A stretch of 45,561 bases of DNA from positions 1-45,561 of IMG/VR virus record IMGVR_UViG_3300020450_001517; one strand, written 5' to 3'. This DNA is from a virus. Position 1 is the stretch's first letter; each line of letters starts with the position of its first letter. The position numbers were made by a program, and so were the translations under genes. Positions 6,219 through 13,894 of this stretch are shown one piece after another. The notes below the pieces were generated by a model. It did not search any database. It worked only from the letters and a program-made list of their open reading frames with translations, and had not been told where the DNA came from.

Positions 6219-6487
6219 TATCTCAAATCACAGAACACCATATTAGGACACATGTTGCTCTCTCCAACTGTTACAACGTCATGCACATCTGACTTTGGAT
6301 GGTCATATATACAACTCCATGCACCTTGTAAATCTTGACTGCGTTCTACTTTTACAAGTCGACATTGCATTTTACGTTCGTTGAGAGTGCCATGTATCTT
6401 ACCCTTGCCCGTTGGTACTTTGGACTTGGCTTCTTCATTATTACAACCTACTAAACTGAGTAGTAGCACTAAAAATATCACTCTCAT
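6218..6487 (-). CDS. Small lipoprotein (89 aa)
   Basis: An 89-residue protein with a lipoprotein signal (MRVIFLVLLLSLVGC, lipobox LVGC, lipidated Cys at 15), then a basic linker and a small domain with four further Cys residues that may form disulfides. Predicted to be attached to a host membrane leaflet. Phage lipoproteins of this size often act in superinfection exclusion or lysis; neither role can be shown here. It overlaps the YkuK-like gene by 4 bases. Confidence 0.75.
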   Translation of the reverse strand: MRVIFLVLLLSLVGCNNEEAKSKVPTGKGKIHGTLNERKMQCRLVKVERSQDLQGAWSCIYDHPKSDVHDVVTVGESNMCPNMVFCDLR

Positions 6488-6978
6488 GCATATGTATTTA
6501 CACGATTTTGGTCTCTACCATGTGCTATTCCATCAGCACCATGACTAGCCGCAAATCCGTCTGGCTTTAGTTTTGGTTCAATACCTGTCACACCAAGCAC
6601 ATAACCTGCGGCTTGTTGGGCAACACAACTGCTACCTTCCATTGGATCAGTATTTATATCCAAGTGTATTTCTACATCATATCCATCTATCCAAGGAATA
6701 AGTTGTGTATATGCTTCACAGACTTTCATAGTTTCGTTCATTAGACGTAGACTAGGTCTGTTCATTCTTACATCATAGTCTGGCTCTACAGTTTCATTAC
6801 TGAATATTCGGCAACCATTGTTACCATTTTTGTGTACAATAACACAAGTTGCATAACGGGCAAACCAAACATCATTGACTATTTTTCTTACACTATCACA
6901 GCCAAAGTAAATCTTTGTATTGTTGTTAAGAGTTGTTAATAGATTAACTAGGTCGTTGATTTGTGTTTCCTGGAACAT
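6484..6978 (-). CDS. YkuK/DUF458-like RNase H-fold protein
   Basis: A 164-residue protein resembling the YkuK (DUF458) family, predicted RNase H-like nucleases. Visible: IYFGCDSV near residue 25 (first acidic residue), EIHLDINTDP in the middle, and KPDGFAASHGADGIAHGR at the C-terminus, a family hallmark. Substrate is unknown. It sits between a lipoprotein and a 105-aa protein with short overlaps, within the long leftward unit. A TATAAATA octamer inside it (6651-6658) is probably incidental. Confidence 0.75.
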   Translation of the reverse strand: MFQETQINDLVNLLTTLNNNTKIYFGCDSVRKIVNDVWFARYATCVIVHKNGNNGCRIFSNETVEPDYDVRMNRPSLRLMNETMKVCEAYTQLIPWIDGYDVEIHLDINTDPMEGSSCVAQQAAGYVLGVTGIEPKLKPDGFAASHGADGIAHGRDQNRVNTYA

Positions 6979-7261
6979 TTTGTCTGCCTTCTAGTTCTTG
7001 TTCAAGTACAATACTACGACACAAATCATTAAACCATAGGTCTACAATTGCTTCAGGACCAGATCCACTATAACCTGCTTCTCCTAATAATCCTACAAAA
7101 TCATCGTTCCAGTCTAATTCAAAATAACCTCTACCTGGATTGTCTTTATCAAAATGTACTTCAATAACTTTTACCCAAGGTCCAATTGCAGTTTCTTTTG
7201 TAACTTCTTTTGATGCTTTTTTAAAAGGATTTAAATTTTTGAGTTTATCTAATGCTTTCAT
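6944..7261 (-). CDS. Hypothetical protein (105 aa)
   Basis: A 105-residue protein with a basic N-terminus (KALDKLKNLNPFKKASK) and an acidic soluble C-terminal domain (GYFELDWNDDFVGLLGEAGYSG). No family recognised. It overlaps the YkuK-like gene by 35 bases, and a late-promoter-like motif (7277-7284) lies 16 bases before its ATG. Confidence 0.7.
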   Translation of the reverse strand: MKALDKLKNLNPFKKASKEVTKETAIGPWVKVIEVHFDKDNPGRGYFELDWNDDFVGLLGEAGYSGSGPEAIVDLWFNDLCRSIVLEQELEGRQNVPGNTNQRPS

Positions 7262-7276
7262 AGTATTTCTCTCTAA

Positions 7277-7284
7277 TATTTATT
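7277..7284 (-). promoter_or_regulatory. Late promoter candidate (AATAAATA)
   Basis: AATAAATA on the minus strand in the 23-base gap between two genes, 16 bases before the ATG at 7261. It differs from the T4 late octamer at the first base only. Confidence 0.35.
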
Positions 7285-7533
7285 TTAACTAATTACCCAA
7301 TTTATTACAGCTCTTACACTCAATAACAAATACATTACTTCCATAAGGGCTCTTGGAGTATCACCATCTTTCCAACCAAAGTATACCCAAATAGTACAAC
7401 TTATACAACCTAATGCCCAACCAATCCATTGTGTATCTACATCAGCATTGCTTAATATACCAGTGGCAATGATTGCAATTAGAAAACCAGTCCAACGCCA
7501 ACCATCGATATCTTTGTAAAAACGTATCTTCAT
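7285..7533 (-). CDS. Membrane protein (82 aa)
   Basis: An 82-residue protein. The start was set at the ATG at 7533 because it overlaps the upstream stop (ATGA) and opens MKIRFYKDIDGWRW. It has two or three hydrophobic segments (about 14-30, 35-53, 60-80). Probably an inner-membrane protein paired with the DUF2061-like gene upstream. Function unknown. Confidence 0.7.
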   Translation of the reverse strand: MKIRFYKDIDGWRWTGFLIAIIATGILSNADVDTQWIGWALGCISCTIWVYFGWKDGDTPRALMEVMYLLLSVRAVINWVIS

Positions 7534-7745
7534 TTTTGAAATCTTTTCCATGTGTTGTGTAGTACATAAAACCAAACACCATTGATTAAAGGTTCTACTA
7601 TTGCATCTATTGTAGCCAGTTCTAGGCTTGCTCCAGTAATAATCATTACACATGCAATAGCTATAAGCATGTGTCCTATCGTATATACGATAGCTAGTGT
7701 AAGACTACTACCACCTATTAACCATTTTATTATATCATTTGCCAT
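7530..7745 (-). CDS. DUF2061-like membrane protein
   Basis: A 71-residue membrane protein with two transmembrane helices. The layout (SLTLAIVYTIGHM, then LELATIDAIVEPLINGVWFYVLHNTW) resembles DUF2061, a family of small inner-membrane proteins of unknown function. It overlaps neighbours on both sides. Not assigned to lysis, since the endolysin cluster is far away. Confidence 0.7.
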   Translation of the reverse strand: MANDIIKWLIGGSSLTLAIVYTIGHMLIAIACVMIITGASLELATIDAIVEPLINGVWFYVLHNTWKRFQK

Positions 7746-8166
7746 TTGATACCTCCGGCATTGTGAATAGAGCTTTTACTCCGTCATTTTCTGGTATTGG
7801 CTTACGGGCAAACACTACCCATTTGTGTGCCCACATAGTGTCTTTTGTAGTACAAAACTCTCTAAAACTTGTACCAGTTGTGTATACATCATCACATACC
7901 AACCAAGGATGATCTCCTTTTGTTACGTATTGTTCTAATGCAAATTGTAATGGCAAACCACCTCTTGGTATACCAACTACTCTACTAAAAGGTTCCGTTT
8001 GATAATCCATTATCATAGTTGCAAAACAATCCCATTCTTCAGGCTTGATTGCATCACATTCAATTTTCCATTTTAGTGGTATTCCTGCATGTGATATAAA
8101 GTCTATCTTTTGAAATAGATTTACAGGAACACCATACTCTAATGCATTTTTATTCCAATCTGTCAA
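7735..8166 (-). CDS. Phosphoribosyltransferase-like protein
   Basis: A 143-residue type I phosphoribosyltransferase fold protein. The PRPP-binding loop VCDDVYTTGTS (two Asp then TTGTS) is clear, and VVGIPRGGLPLQ is the upstream pyrophosphate loop. Closest in feel to orotate or adenine PRTases, but the hood that sets base specificity is too short to tell. It is one of three PRTase-like genes here (with 11018-11563 and 13418-13894), suggesting salvage of bases freed from host nucleic acid. Confidence 0.75.
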   Translation of the reverse strand: MTDWNKNALEYGVPVNLFQKIDFISHAGIPLKWKIECDAIKPEEWDCFATMIMDYQTEPFSRVVGIPRGGLPLQFALEQYVTKGDHPWLVCDDVYTTGTSFREFCTTKDTMWAHKWVVFARKPIPENDGVKALFTMPEVSNGK

Positions 8167-8378
8167 AGTCCAAATCCTCTTAGTTTATCAATATCCAATG
8201 GACTTTTTGAATCTTGTTTACTTTTTTCTTTAATTACTTTGTCTAGTTCTCCAGGCATTTCTGCATAAACTGTACTTGATTCCTGTTGTAAATTTTTAGG
8301 TTCAGTGTATGGATATGGATGATAAAATGGTTCCTTGTTTATTTTCTTTCCAAATAAATTTTTTATAAATTTAAGCAT
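8163..8378 (-). CDS. Small hypothetical protein (71 aa)
   Basis: A 71-residue, mostly disordered-looking protein with a basic amphipathic N-terminus (MLKFIKNLFGKKINK) and a Lys/Ser/Asp-rich tail. It overlaps the PRTase-like gene by 4 bases and follows QueE by one base. No function recognised. Confidence 0.65.
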   Translation of the reverse strand: MLKFIKNLFGKKINKEPFYHPYPYTEPKNLQQESSTVYAEMPGELDKVIKEKSKQDSKSPLDIDKLRGFGL

Positions 8379-8379
8379 A

Positions 8380-9324
8380 TTAAGTTCCTATTGCATTGCC
8401 AAACAAGTATACGTGTACTCTTGCCGCTACGTTGTAGCCTCTTTGAAATGCTCTAGCCGCCACATCACCAGCAGTTGCTTCCTGCTCCTCACTTCTAGCA
8501 CCAACAGGCATAACCCATACGGGCCATTTTACACCTGCACTACGCATCTTTGCAATTACACCTTCCATCTCTTCCCATTGTTCATCATCGTTACCAACAA
8601 CAAACTTTAGTTGTCCTTTTTGACTGAGATCATAATATTCGCCTACATGTTCTGGCTTTATTGCTCTTTCAGCTTTCTCGCCTGCTACTGTCCATAGTTT
8701 AGGCGATACACTAAAAAACAATTCTGTATCAATACTGTTCGCCCAATCTATAAATTCTGGACGTAATTTTTGTGTACCATTTGTTTCAAATGTCATACTG
8801 CCGGGCAAGTTACCCTGCCTTTGTAATTCTTCATATATTCCTACTGTAGCTTGTTGTCCTGTAGTCATCAACGGTTCGCCACCTGTTATACACAAGTGTT
8901 GTCTAAACTGAGATATAGGATGCAAAAATTGTCCTGTTGGATTGCTATCATTCTTCAATATATCTACAATTTTCTTTGCAATAATTGCAGGAGTTTCATG
9001 TCCCATAAGTCCTTTAAACTTCTTTGCCCAAGTGTAACTGCTATCACATCCTTTATCCCAAACAGGCAAGTCTTCAACTCTGTTAACACTCATTACATCA
9101 AATTCTTCAAACGGCAGTTGATACGTATCTGGATTAGTTGGATCAATTTGCCCAAAGCCGTTGCATTGCAAGTTACATAAAAAGTAACGTATCCAAGCAG
9201 TGGGAACACCTGTGTAATGTCCTTCTCCTTGTATACTGTAAAATATTTCACTGTAATAGTACTTGCGTTCTTTAGCAGTAGCAACTCCACGTTGTCTACC
9301 TCTATTCTCAACCAAGTGCATCAT
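8380..9324 (-). CDS. queE: QueE-like radical SAM 7-carboxy-7-deazaguanine synthase
   Basis: A 314-residue QueE homologue, which rearranges 6-carboxytetrahydropterin to 7-carboxy-7-deazaguanine (CDG), a precursor of preQ0, queuosine and DNA deazaguanines. Visible: SEIFYSIQGEG (25-35), the cluster region RYFLCNLQC (46-54) and TGGEP (SAM binding). Odd: the usual CxxxCxxC has only C50 and C54; position 57 is Phe. An insertion of about 40 residues brings C93 (KGCDSSYTW), which may supply the third Fe-S ligand. It overlaps the flavodoxin gene by 4 bases; flavodoxin is a known QueE electron donor in Bacillus. Acts with FolE and the QueD-like protein encoded at 18-21 kb. Confidence 0.88.
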   Translation of the reverse strand: MMHLVENRGRQRGVATAKERKYYYSEIFYSIQGEGHYTGVPTAWIRYFLCNLQCNGFGQIDPTNPDTYQLPFEEFDVMSVNRVEDLPVWDKGCDSSYTWAKKFKGLMGHETPAIIAKKIVDILKNDSNPTGQFLHPISQFRQHLCITGGEPLMTTGQQATVGIYEELQRQGNLPGSMTFETNGTQKLRPEFIDWANSIDTELFFSVSPKLWTVAGEKAERAIKPEHVGEYYDLSQKGQLKFVVGNDDEQWEEMEGVIAKMRSAGVKWPVWVMPVGARSEEQEATAGDVAARAFQRGYNVAARVHVYLFGNAIGT

Positions 9325-9827
9325 GTTTCACTCCAGCTTGATCGAATTTCTTCTATCCAACTATTTAAACGATTTTCAGTCATATCACGTTGACAGTCTT
9401 CATCTATAGCAAGCCCAATAAATTTATTGTCTATCACTGCTTTACTTTTTTTGTAATTGTGTCCTTGTGTACTAGTAAAGCCAACAAACTTTGCGCCTAG
9501 TGGTTCAAGAACATTATATATTTCTGCTAGTGCGTCTTGATATAATTCTCCATAACCAACTTGATCACCTAATCCAACAAGTGCAACACTTTTATTAGTC
9601 CAATTTACATTTTGCAAATTATCCCAATGTTCTATATAATGCTCTTGCAAAGCACCATAGTCCCATGTAGGAGCAACCAATATAATGTGTTCATATTGTT
9701 CTAAAACTTCAACTCCATCTTGTATATCATGCAGTTCAGTTTCTTGCATTTTGTTCCAGATAAGTTCTGCCACACGTTCACTGTTCATTGTAGTAGAGCC
9801 ATACATAAGACCTATGCGTTGTGTCAT
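9321..9827 (-). CDS. Flavodoxin
   Basis: A 168-residue long-chain flavodoxin. The FMN phosphate loop GSTTMNSE (10-17), the tryptophan-side loop PTWDYGALQEH and the GLGDQVGY loop are all present. It carries one or two electrons to radical-SAM or reductive enzymes. Its stop overlaps the QueE start (ATGA), which argues that it reduces QueE. A matching reductase is encoded at 31577-32275. Confidence 0.9.
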   Translation of the reverse strand: MTQRIGLMYGSTTMNSERVAELIWNKMQETELHDIQDGVEVLEQYEHIILVAPTWDYGALQEHYIEHWDNLQNVNWTNKSVALVGLGDQVGYGELYQDALAEIYNVLEPLGAKFVGFTSTQGHNYKKSKAVIDNKFIGLAIDEDCQRDMTENRLNSWIEEIRSSWSET

Positions 9828-10027
9828 CCAAAGAACCTGTCAATTACTGCAATTACAAAATGATATGAAAAAAATGCAAATATACAGAACAAACAAAATT
9901 TTAAAAATTTATTCATGCCATCATCACTCATTTTTTCCCAATCAGGTCTATTATCTTCTTTGAGGTATGCTTTGATTCCAAGATAATCAAAGTTCCATGC
10001 ATCTCTTCTGGTATCTTTCTTGTTCAT
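9824..10027 (-). CDS. Small membrane protein (67 aa)
   Basis: A 67-residue protein. The start at 10027 was chosen because AGAGGA precedes it and it overlaps the upstream stop by 4 bases. Charged soluble N-terminus (MNKKDTRRDAWNFDY) and one C-terminal transmembrane helix (about 46-65, KFCLFCIFAFFSYHFVIAV). Tail-anchored topology; function unknown. Confidence 0.65.
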   Translation of the reverse strand: MNKKDTRRDAWNFDYLGIKAYLKEDNRPDWEKMSDDGMNKFLKFCLFCIFAFFSYHFVIAVIDRFFG

Positions 10028-10182
10028 AGTTCCTCTAATATTCCTAAAAGCTCTGCACCAATTAAAAGTAATCCTGCTACTAATAAACTGCCTGTACAAA
10101 GTGCAATACCTGCACAAATTCTTACACCACTTTTAACAAGACTAATGTAAAAATGTTTTTTACTTGGATCTACTGGTTCCAT
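10024..10182 (-). CDS. Small membrane protein (52 aa)
   Basis: A 52-residue, Leu/Gly-rich, hydrophobic protein (SGVRICAGIALCTGSLLVAG) with one long or two short membrane helices. It overlaps the sugar dehydrogenase gene by 23 bases and the next gene by 4 bases (ATGA). Function unknown. Confidence 0.65.
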   Translation of the reverse strand: MEPVDPSKKHFYISLVKSGVRICAGIALCTGSLLVAGLLLIGAELLGILEEL

Positions 10183-10915
10183 TTTTCAATCCTTCATTTG
10201 TTTCGATAAGTTGTTTTAATATACTATGATCTGTTAAGTTTGTCAAGGCTTTTACGTCTTTAGGAAAACAATGCCCTCCATATCCAAATGTACCTTCAAA
10301 GTTTGGTGCAATCATATGACTTGGCCCTATGTTTTTCATTTGACCTAATGTACTTGTTAAGTCACTGTAATTCATATCCTTTGGGCCATTTAGAAATATT
10401 TCATGAAAGAATGCAACTTTTGTGGCTAACCATGCGTTATGAACATATTTTATCATACTTGCTGTTGTCCTGTTTGTTTGAACTACATTTGTATTTAGGT
10501 GGTTAAACAAATTTTTCCAAAAAGTTAAGTGTTCTTGATTATCACCACCTAGTATAAAAACTTCTTGGTTTGCAAAATCTTTTTTTGCATGTATTGCTCT
10601 TAAAAATTCAGGATTGTATGTAACATTTGCAGGATATTCTTGCATTAATTCAGCGGTTACTGTACTTTTTAATAATATAGGCTTGTCTGTATCTAATTGT
10701 TCAATAACTTTTCTTACTATGCTATCATCACAATCACCATTTTCATTACTAGGTGTTGGCACACATACTATAAAGGCTTCACATAGATCTCTAACATCAA
10801 ACACAGTAGTAGAATACCATTTAGGATCTATTTTAAAAACATCTACTAAATGATTTTCTAAAAATTCAGCAACTGCACTGCCTACAAATCCTACGCCAAT
10901 GACTGCAACTTTCAT
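10160..10915 (-). CDS. UDP-glucose/GDP-mannose dehydrogenase-like protein
   Basis: A 251-residue NAD-dependent sugar-nucleotide dehydrogenase. N-terminal Rossmann motif GVGFVGSA (7-14), CVPTPSNENG in the middle, dimerisation helix IKYVHNAWLATKVAFFHE, and catalytic-Cys motif GGHCFPKD. The family is normally about 400 aa; here the C-terminal UDP-sugar domain is missing, so the substrate may differ. The reaction would oxidise a nucleotide sugar at C6 to a uronate. It may supply the glycosyltransferase at 18890-19975. It overlaps small membrane genes on both sides. Confidence 0.85.
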   Translation of the reverse strand: MKVAVIGVGFVGSAVAEFLENHLVDVFKIDPKWYSTTVFDVRDLCEAFIVCVPTPSNENGDCDDSIVRKVIEQLDTDKPILLKSTVTAELMQEYPANVTYNPEFLRAIHAKKDFANQEVFILGGDNQEHLTFWKNLFNHLNTNVVQTNRTTASMIKYVHNAWLATKVAFFHEIFLNGPKDMNYSDLTSTLGQMKNIGPSHMIAPNFEGTFGYGGHCFPKDVKALTNLTDHSILKQLIETNEGLKNGTSRSK

Positions 10916-11025
10916 GCTTTGTCAATCACTTTTTGCATCAGTATTTGTGGTAAAGCACACAAGTAACCATACAAGGGCCAAAAAAGCAAATTGCCAATAA
11001 TTATATCTATGTATTCATTAAACAT
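10912..11025 (-). CDS. Tiny membrane protein (37 aa)
   Basis: A 37-residue hydrophobic protein (MFNEYIDIIIGNLLFWPLYG...) with one membrane helix. It overlaps the downstream dehydrogenase start by 4 bases (ATGA) and the upstream apt stop by 8 bases, which supports it as a real gene. Function unknown. Confidence 0.6.
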   Translation of the reverse strand: MFNEYIDIIIGNLLFWPLYGYLCALPQILMQKVIDKA

Positions 11026-11563
11026 TGTTTGTAACCCTAGCCAAATATGCCATGTCGATATGTAAGGAACCTTCTCTTACATACTTTAAATCTATAATAG
11101 TACTTACTCCAAGTACACTGGCACCGGTCTTTTCAACAAGTCTTTTGGTAGCTAAAATACTTCCTCCGGTTGCAACCAGATCATCAGCTAGAACACATCT
11201 ATCTGTATGTCCTAATAATCCTGTCTGCAATGTTAATGTTGATTCTCCGTATTCTAAAAAATACTTTTCTTCTAACAAATCGCCTGGATATTTTGCTCCA
11301 GCTTTTCTTACCATTATAAAAGGCAAATCCATTGCGTAGGCTATTGCACTTCCTACTACAAAACCTCTGCTTTCTATACCAACAATATGTGTTACTGCTC
11401 TATGTTCATATCTGCATTTTGTTTTGATGATTAATTCGTCCATTGCACTTTTAAAACTTGAACTTGCAAATAAGCTATTCAAGTCATAAAAATTAATACC
11501 TTTGATTGGATAATTAGGTACTGTTCTAATTAGTTCCAAATAATTTGTTTTAGGATTTTCCAT
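11018..11563 (-). CDS. apt: Adenine phosphoribosyltransferase-like
   Basis: A 181-residue protein matching bacterial adenine PRTases in length and motifs: IVGIESRGFVVGSAIAYAM (61-79), VRKAGAKYPG, and the PRPP loop VLADDLVATGGS. It converts adenine and PRPP to AMP. Beside PurA and a second PRTase it fits adenine recovery from degraded host DNA. It overlaps the small genes on both sides. Confidence 0.88.
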   Translation of the reverse strand: MENPKTNYLELIRTVPNYPIKGINFYDLNSLFASSSFKSAMDELIIKTKCRYEHRAVTHIVGIESRGFVVGSAIAYAMDLPFIMVRKAGAKYPGDLLEEKYFLEYGESTLTLQTGLLGHTDRCVLADDLVATGGSILATKRLVEKTGASVLGVSTIIDLKYVREGSLHIDMAYLARVTNNV

Positions 11564-11739
11564 TAATAATTTTCTTCTCTATTCATATCATCACTGTGTA
11601 GATATTCATGATACTCATAATCATATGCCATCATATCTAATTCCATTCCCATATATGCCAGCGATCCTAACATATATAGTATTATTAATAAGCCTGCAAT
11701 GCAAGCTTCTATACCTAATATTATTTTTATAATTTTCAT
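11563..11739 (-). CDS. Small membrane protein (58 aa)
   Basis: A 58-residue protein: N-terminal transmembrane helix (about 3-30, with EACIAGLLIILYM) then an acidic, Tyr/Met/His-rich tail (MAYDYEYHEYLHSDD). It shares TAATG with the apt start and overlaps the upstream stop by 4 bases. Function unknown. Confidence 0.65.
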   Translation of the reverse strand: MKIIKIILGIEACIAGLLIILYMLGSLAYMGMELDMMAYDYEYHEYLHSDDMNREENY

Positions 11740-11969
11740 AATCTTGTTTTCCTTTTAATGTAAGAACCTTCAGGACTACGTAATGCTTCTAACATTTCAT
11801 CCCATTGTTCTGGCGTGATGCGTATGTTTTGTTCTTGATTAAGAACACTATTGAATTGTGAAATATAAACAGCATCACTTTCTATTTCAACTCGTAAATC
11901 ATCTTCTCTACCTTGGTCGTCTAAAACAACAACTTCAAACGTATCATGTTCGAATTCAACTGTGTACAT
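11736..11969 (-). CDS. Hypothetical protein (77 aa)
   Basis: A 77-residue soluble acidic protein, apparently beta-rich at the N-terminus (MYTVEFEHDTFEVVVLDD) with a helical end (TPEQWDEMLEAL). It abuts thymidine kinase by one shared base. No family recognised. Confidence 0.7.
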   Translation of the reverse strand: MYTVEFEHDTFEVVVLDDQGREDDLRVEIESDAVYISQFNSVLNQEQNIRITPEQWDEMLEALRSPEGSYIKRKTRL

Positions 11970-12523
11970 TATTTAGGTTCCCAATGTTCAAGACATCTTG
12001 GTTCATACATACCCATGCTACCCACTTGTACTCTACTGCCTGTTGCTTTAATCCTATATGTTTTTGTTGCTTCTTTTCCACATGTTGTACAAATGGCTTT
12101 TATCTTTTGTACACAGTCAGCTAATCCTAGCAATTGACTTGTAGTTTCAAAAGGTATGCCTCTGCTATCTTGATCCAATCCTGCGGCGATTACATTTACA
12201 CCGTTACGCAACCACATTTCAACACTACTCAATGTATCTTTTGTTTCCATAAATTGTATTTCGTCTAAGCATACTGTATTAAAATTATATGGCATAATAT
12301 TGTAGTTGTCTTCTATTTCGCTAAATTCGCTAAAACTAATACAAGGATAGCTCAACTGATTGTGTGTAACAATCGTATCTTCGTTATATCTATTGTCTTT
12401 TGCAGGTTTAATAACCAGTATCTTTTTTTGCTGATGATCAAGCCACAGAACCCGTTGTAAAAGTTTACTGGTTTTGCCAGCATACATAGGTCCTGCATAT
12501 ACATCAAGTGTTCCTCTAGGCAT
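11969..12523 (-). CDS. tdk: Thymidine kinase
   Basis: A 184-residue type II thymidine kinase making dTMP from thymidine and ATP. P-loop GPMYAGKTSK (11-20), DEIQFM lid/Mg motif, substrate loop GLDQDSRG, and a zinc site from CTTC plus a C-terminal Cys/His pair (PRCLEHW). Length is typical. It belongs to the nucleotide-salvage group of this region and overlaps the acidic gene upstream by 8 bases. Confidence 0.93.
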   Translation of the reverse strand: MPRGTLDVYAGPMYAGKTSKLLQRVLWLDHQQKKILVIKPAKDNRYNEDTIVTHNQLSYPCISFSEFSEIEDNYNIMPYNFNTVCLDEIQFMETKDTLSSVEMWLRNGVNVIAAGLDQDSRGIPFETTSQLLGLADCVQKIKAICTTCGKEATKTYRIKATGSRVQVGSMGMYEPRCLEHWEPK

Positions 12524-12980
12524 AAACTTCGTGATCCGATTCTACGCATTCGATGCCACCATGTATTTGCCAGTTACACCCCCAACTGTCAAAACCACGT
12601 TCTGTTAACCATTCGTTGCGACCCATCCAGTCATCACCTTCTAGTTGTTCTTCGTAGTCTTCGTTGAGTTGATCTTGCTCTTCTTCAGTAAAGTGATCAC
12701 CATAGTGTACAAAATCTTCACTACAGCCATCAAAGCAACTTTCCATTTCTATTTCTTCGTAGGTTTCAAAATCCCATATACCGCCATCTTCGCCTATACA
12801 ACTTTGTAGTTCTTCAGCTTCGTCTTCATTGCACACTTTAATAAAAAAAGTACCATTACGCCAACAAATTTCTGTGTTTAGCATTTGTCCAGTTTCTTCG
12901 TTTTTGTACTGTTCTATTTCAAACAAACTCTTTTTGAAATATGCATTTACTTCATAAGTTTTACCAACTTCAATTTTCAT
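12516..12980 (-). CDS. Highly acidic hypothetical protein (154 aa)
   Basis: A 154-residue protein with 42 Asp/Glu against 9 Lys/Arg (net about -33), seven Cys and many Trp/Tyr/Phe. Dense acidic runs such as NEDEAEELQ and FTEEEQDQLNEDYEEQLEGDD occur. Such charge is seen in DNA-mimic inhibitors of restriction or nucleoid proteins, but no homologue is recognised and simple acidity is not proof. It overlaps tdk by 8 bases. Confidence 0.75.
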   Translation of the reverse strand: MKIEVGKTYEVNAYFKKSLFEIEQYKNEETGQMLNTEICWRNGTFFIKVCNEDEAEELQSCIGEDGGIWDFETYEEIEMESCFDGCSEDFVHYGDHFTEEEQDQLNEDYEEQLEGDDWMGRNEWLTERGFDSWGCNWQIHGGIECVESDHEVYA

Positions 12981-12996
12981 ATTATTACCTCCATTA

Positions 12997-13245
12997 TTAT
13001 TTGCAAAAATTCCTAAAAATTTTACATTCAGCTAGTTTAGCATCTTCTTCTGGATATCTACATACTCGTTCATGTTTACTGTTTTCCCAACAATCTCCTG
13101 TTGCACCTCGCATCTCCCAAAACTTTGCAAAGCCATTGTCTATGCTTAGTATCATTAAACCTGGCAATACTAATGTAAATATTATAATTGTTAAAAATGC
13201 TATGCCAAAGCCTTCGTTATGATATGGTTGGTTAGGGTCACTCAT
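12997..13245 (-). CDS. Membrane protein with Cys-rich tail (82 aa)
   Basis: An 82-residue protein with one transmembrane helix (about 13-36, IAFLTIIIFTLVLPGLMIL) and a C-terminal domain with four Cys residues (GDCWENSKHERVCRYPEE...AECKIFRNFCK). The Cys pattern suggests two disulfides in the periplasm. A clean GGAGG ribosome site precedes the ATG. Function unknown. Confidence 0.7.
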   Translation of the reverse strand: MSDPNQPYHNEGFGIAFLTIIIFTLVLPGLMILSIDNGFAKFWEMRGATGDCWENSKHERVCRYPEEDAKLAECKIFRNFCK

Positions 13246-13254
13246 GTTTCCTCC

Positions 13255-13434
13255 TTAACTTGGTGTTGGGTTATGAAATTCGTCTTCTATTGCAACTATA
13301 GTATGAAATGTTGCCGCTCTAGGTCTTTTTTGTTTTATAACTTCCATATATGCTTCAGCTTCACTTAATGTATTAAATGTTGCAACTACTACAGGATCTT
13401 CAATACGTGGCTCATATTCAATTGCGAACATCAT
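13255..13434 (-). CDS. Small hypothetical protein (59 aa)
   Basis: A 59-residue soluble protein; the start at 13434 was chosen because GTAGGAG precedes it. Mixed alpha/beta look (PVVVATFNTLSEAEAYMEV then TFHTIVAIEDEFHNP), resembling a short SPOR- or ferredoxin-fold-sized domain. It overlaps the xanthine-guanine PRTase-like gene by 17 bases. No function recognised. Confidence 0.65.
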   Translation of the reverse strand: MMFAIEYEPRIEDPVVVATFNTLSEAEAYMEVIKQKRPRAATFHTIVAIEDEFHNPTPS

Positions 13435-13894
13435 AGTCTCCTACGTTTTCCCAAGGATAAACTAACCATACATCTTCCTCGGCTTTGTTTACTTCATGCA
13501 CATGATAACTTACTTCACCAAATGTGCTTGCCATATTTTCTGTTAGTGTTGCAAACTTTACACCATGTAGTATATTTTCTAATCCCCAATCTTCCCATAT
13601 CCAATTGAATGTTGCACCTGAGTCATTGATATCATCTACAATGAGTATCTTCTTGTCCATAATTAGTTCACTTAACCAAAAGTTTTTGTCAACTCTATCA
13701 TCGTTCCTAAAACTTACTTTCATTGCTTCGCAAGGGATATCTAACATATTACTAATAATAGAAGCAGGAATATTGCCTCCTCTAGTAAGTCCTACAATAT
13801 AATCTGGTTTAAAATTATCAGCATACATTTGTTTAACAATGCTTGTACACATTGTTTCTATGTCTTGCCAACTGTAAAAATGTTTTTTAATCAT
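13418..13894 (-). CDS. Xanthine/hypoxanthine-guanine PRTase-like protein
   Basis: A 158-residue purine PRTase: YIVGLTRGGNIPASIISN (32-49), PRPP loop ILIVDDINDSGAT (about 83-95), and a C-terminal VWLVYPWE as in Gpt-like enzymes. It would form GMP, XMP or IMP from the free base. Together with Apt and PurA it gives the phage its own purine salvage route and may feed GTP to FolE. It overlaps neighbours by 4 and 17 bases. Confidence 0.85.
   Translation of the reverse strand: MIKKHFYSWQDIETMCTSIVKQMYADNFKPDYIVGLTRGGNIPASIISNMLDIPCEAMKVSFRNDDRVDKNFWLSELIMDKKILIVDDINDSGATFNWIWEDWGLENILHGVKFATLTENMASTFGEVSYHVHEVNKAEEDVWLVYPWENVGDYDVRN

Noticed and set aside
6651-6658. TATAAATA on the minus strand inside the YkuK-like gene
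   Set aside because: It lies mid-gene with no start codon close downstream in a sensible position; chance occurrence is likely in AT-rich DNA.
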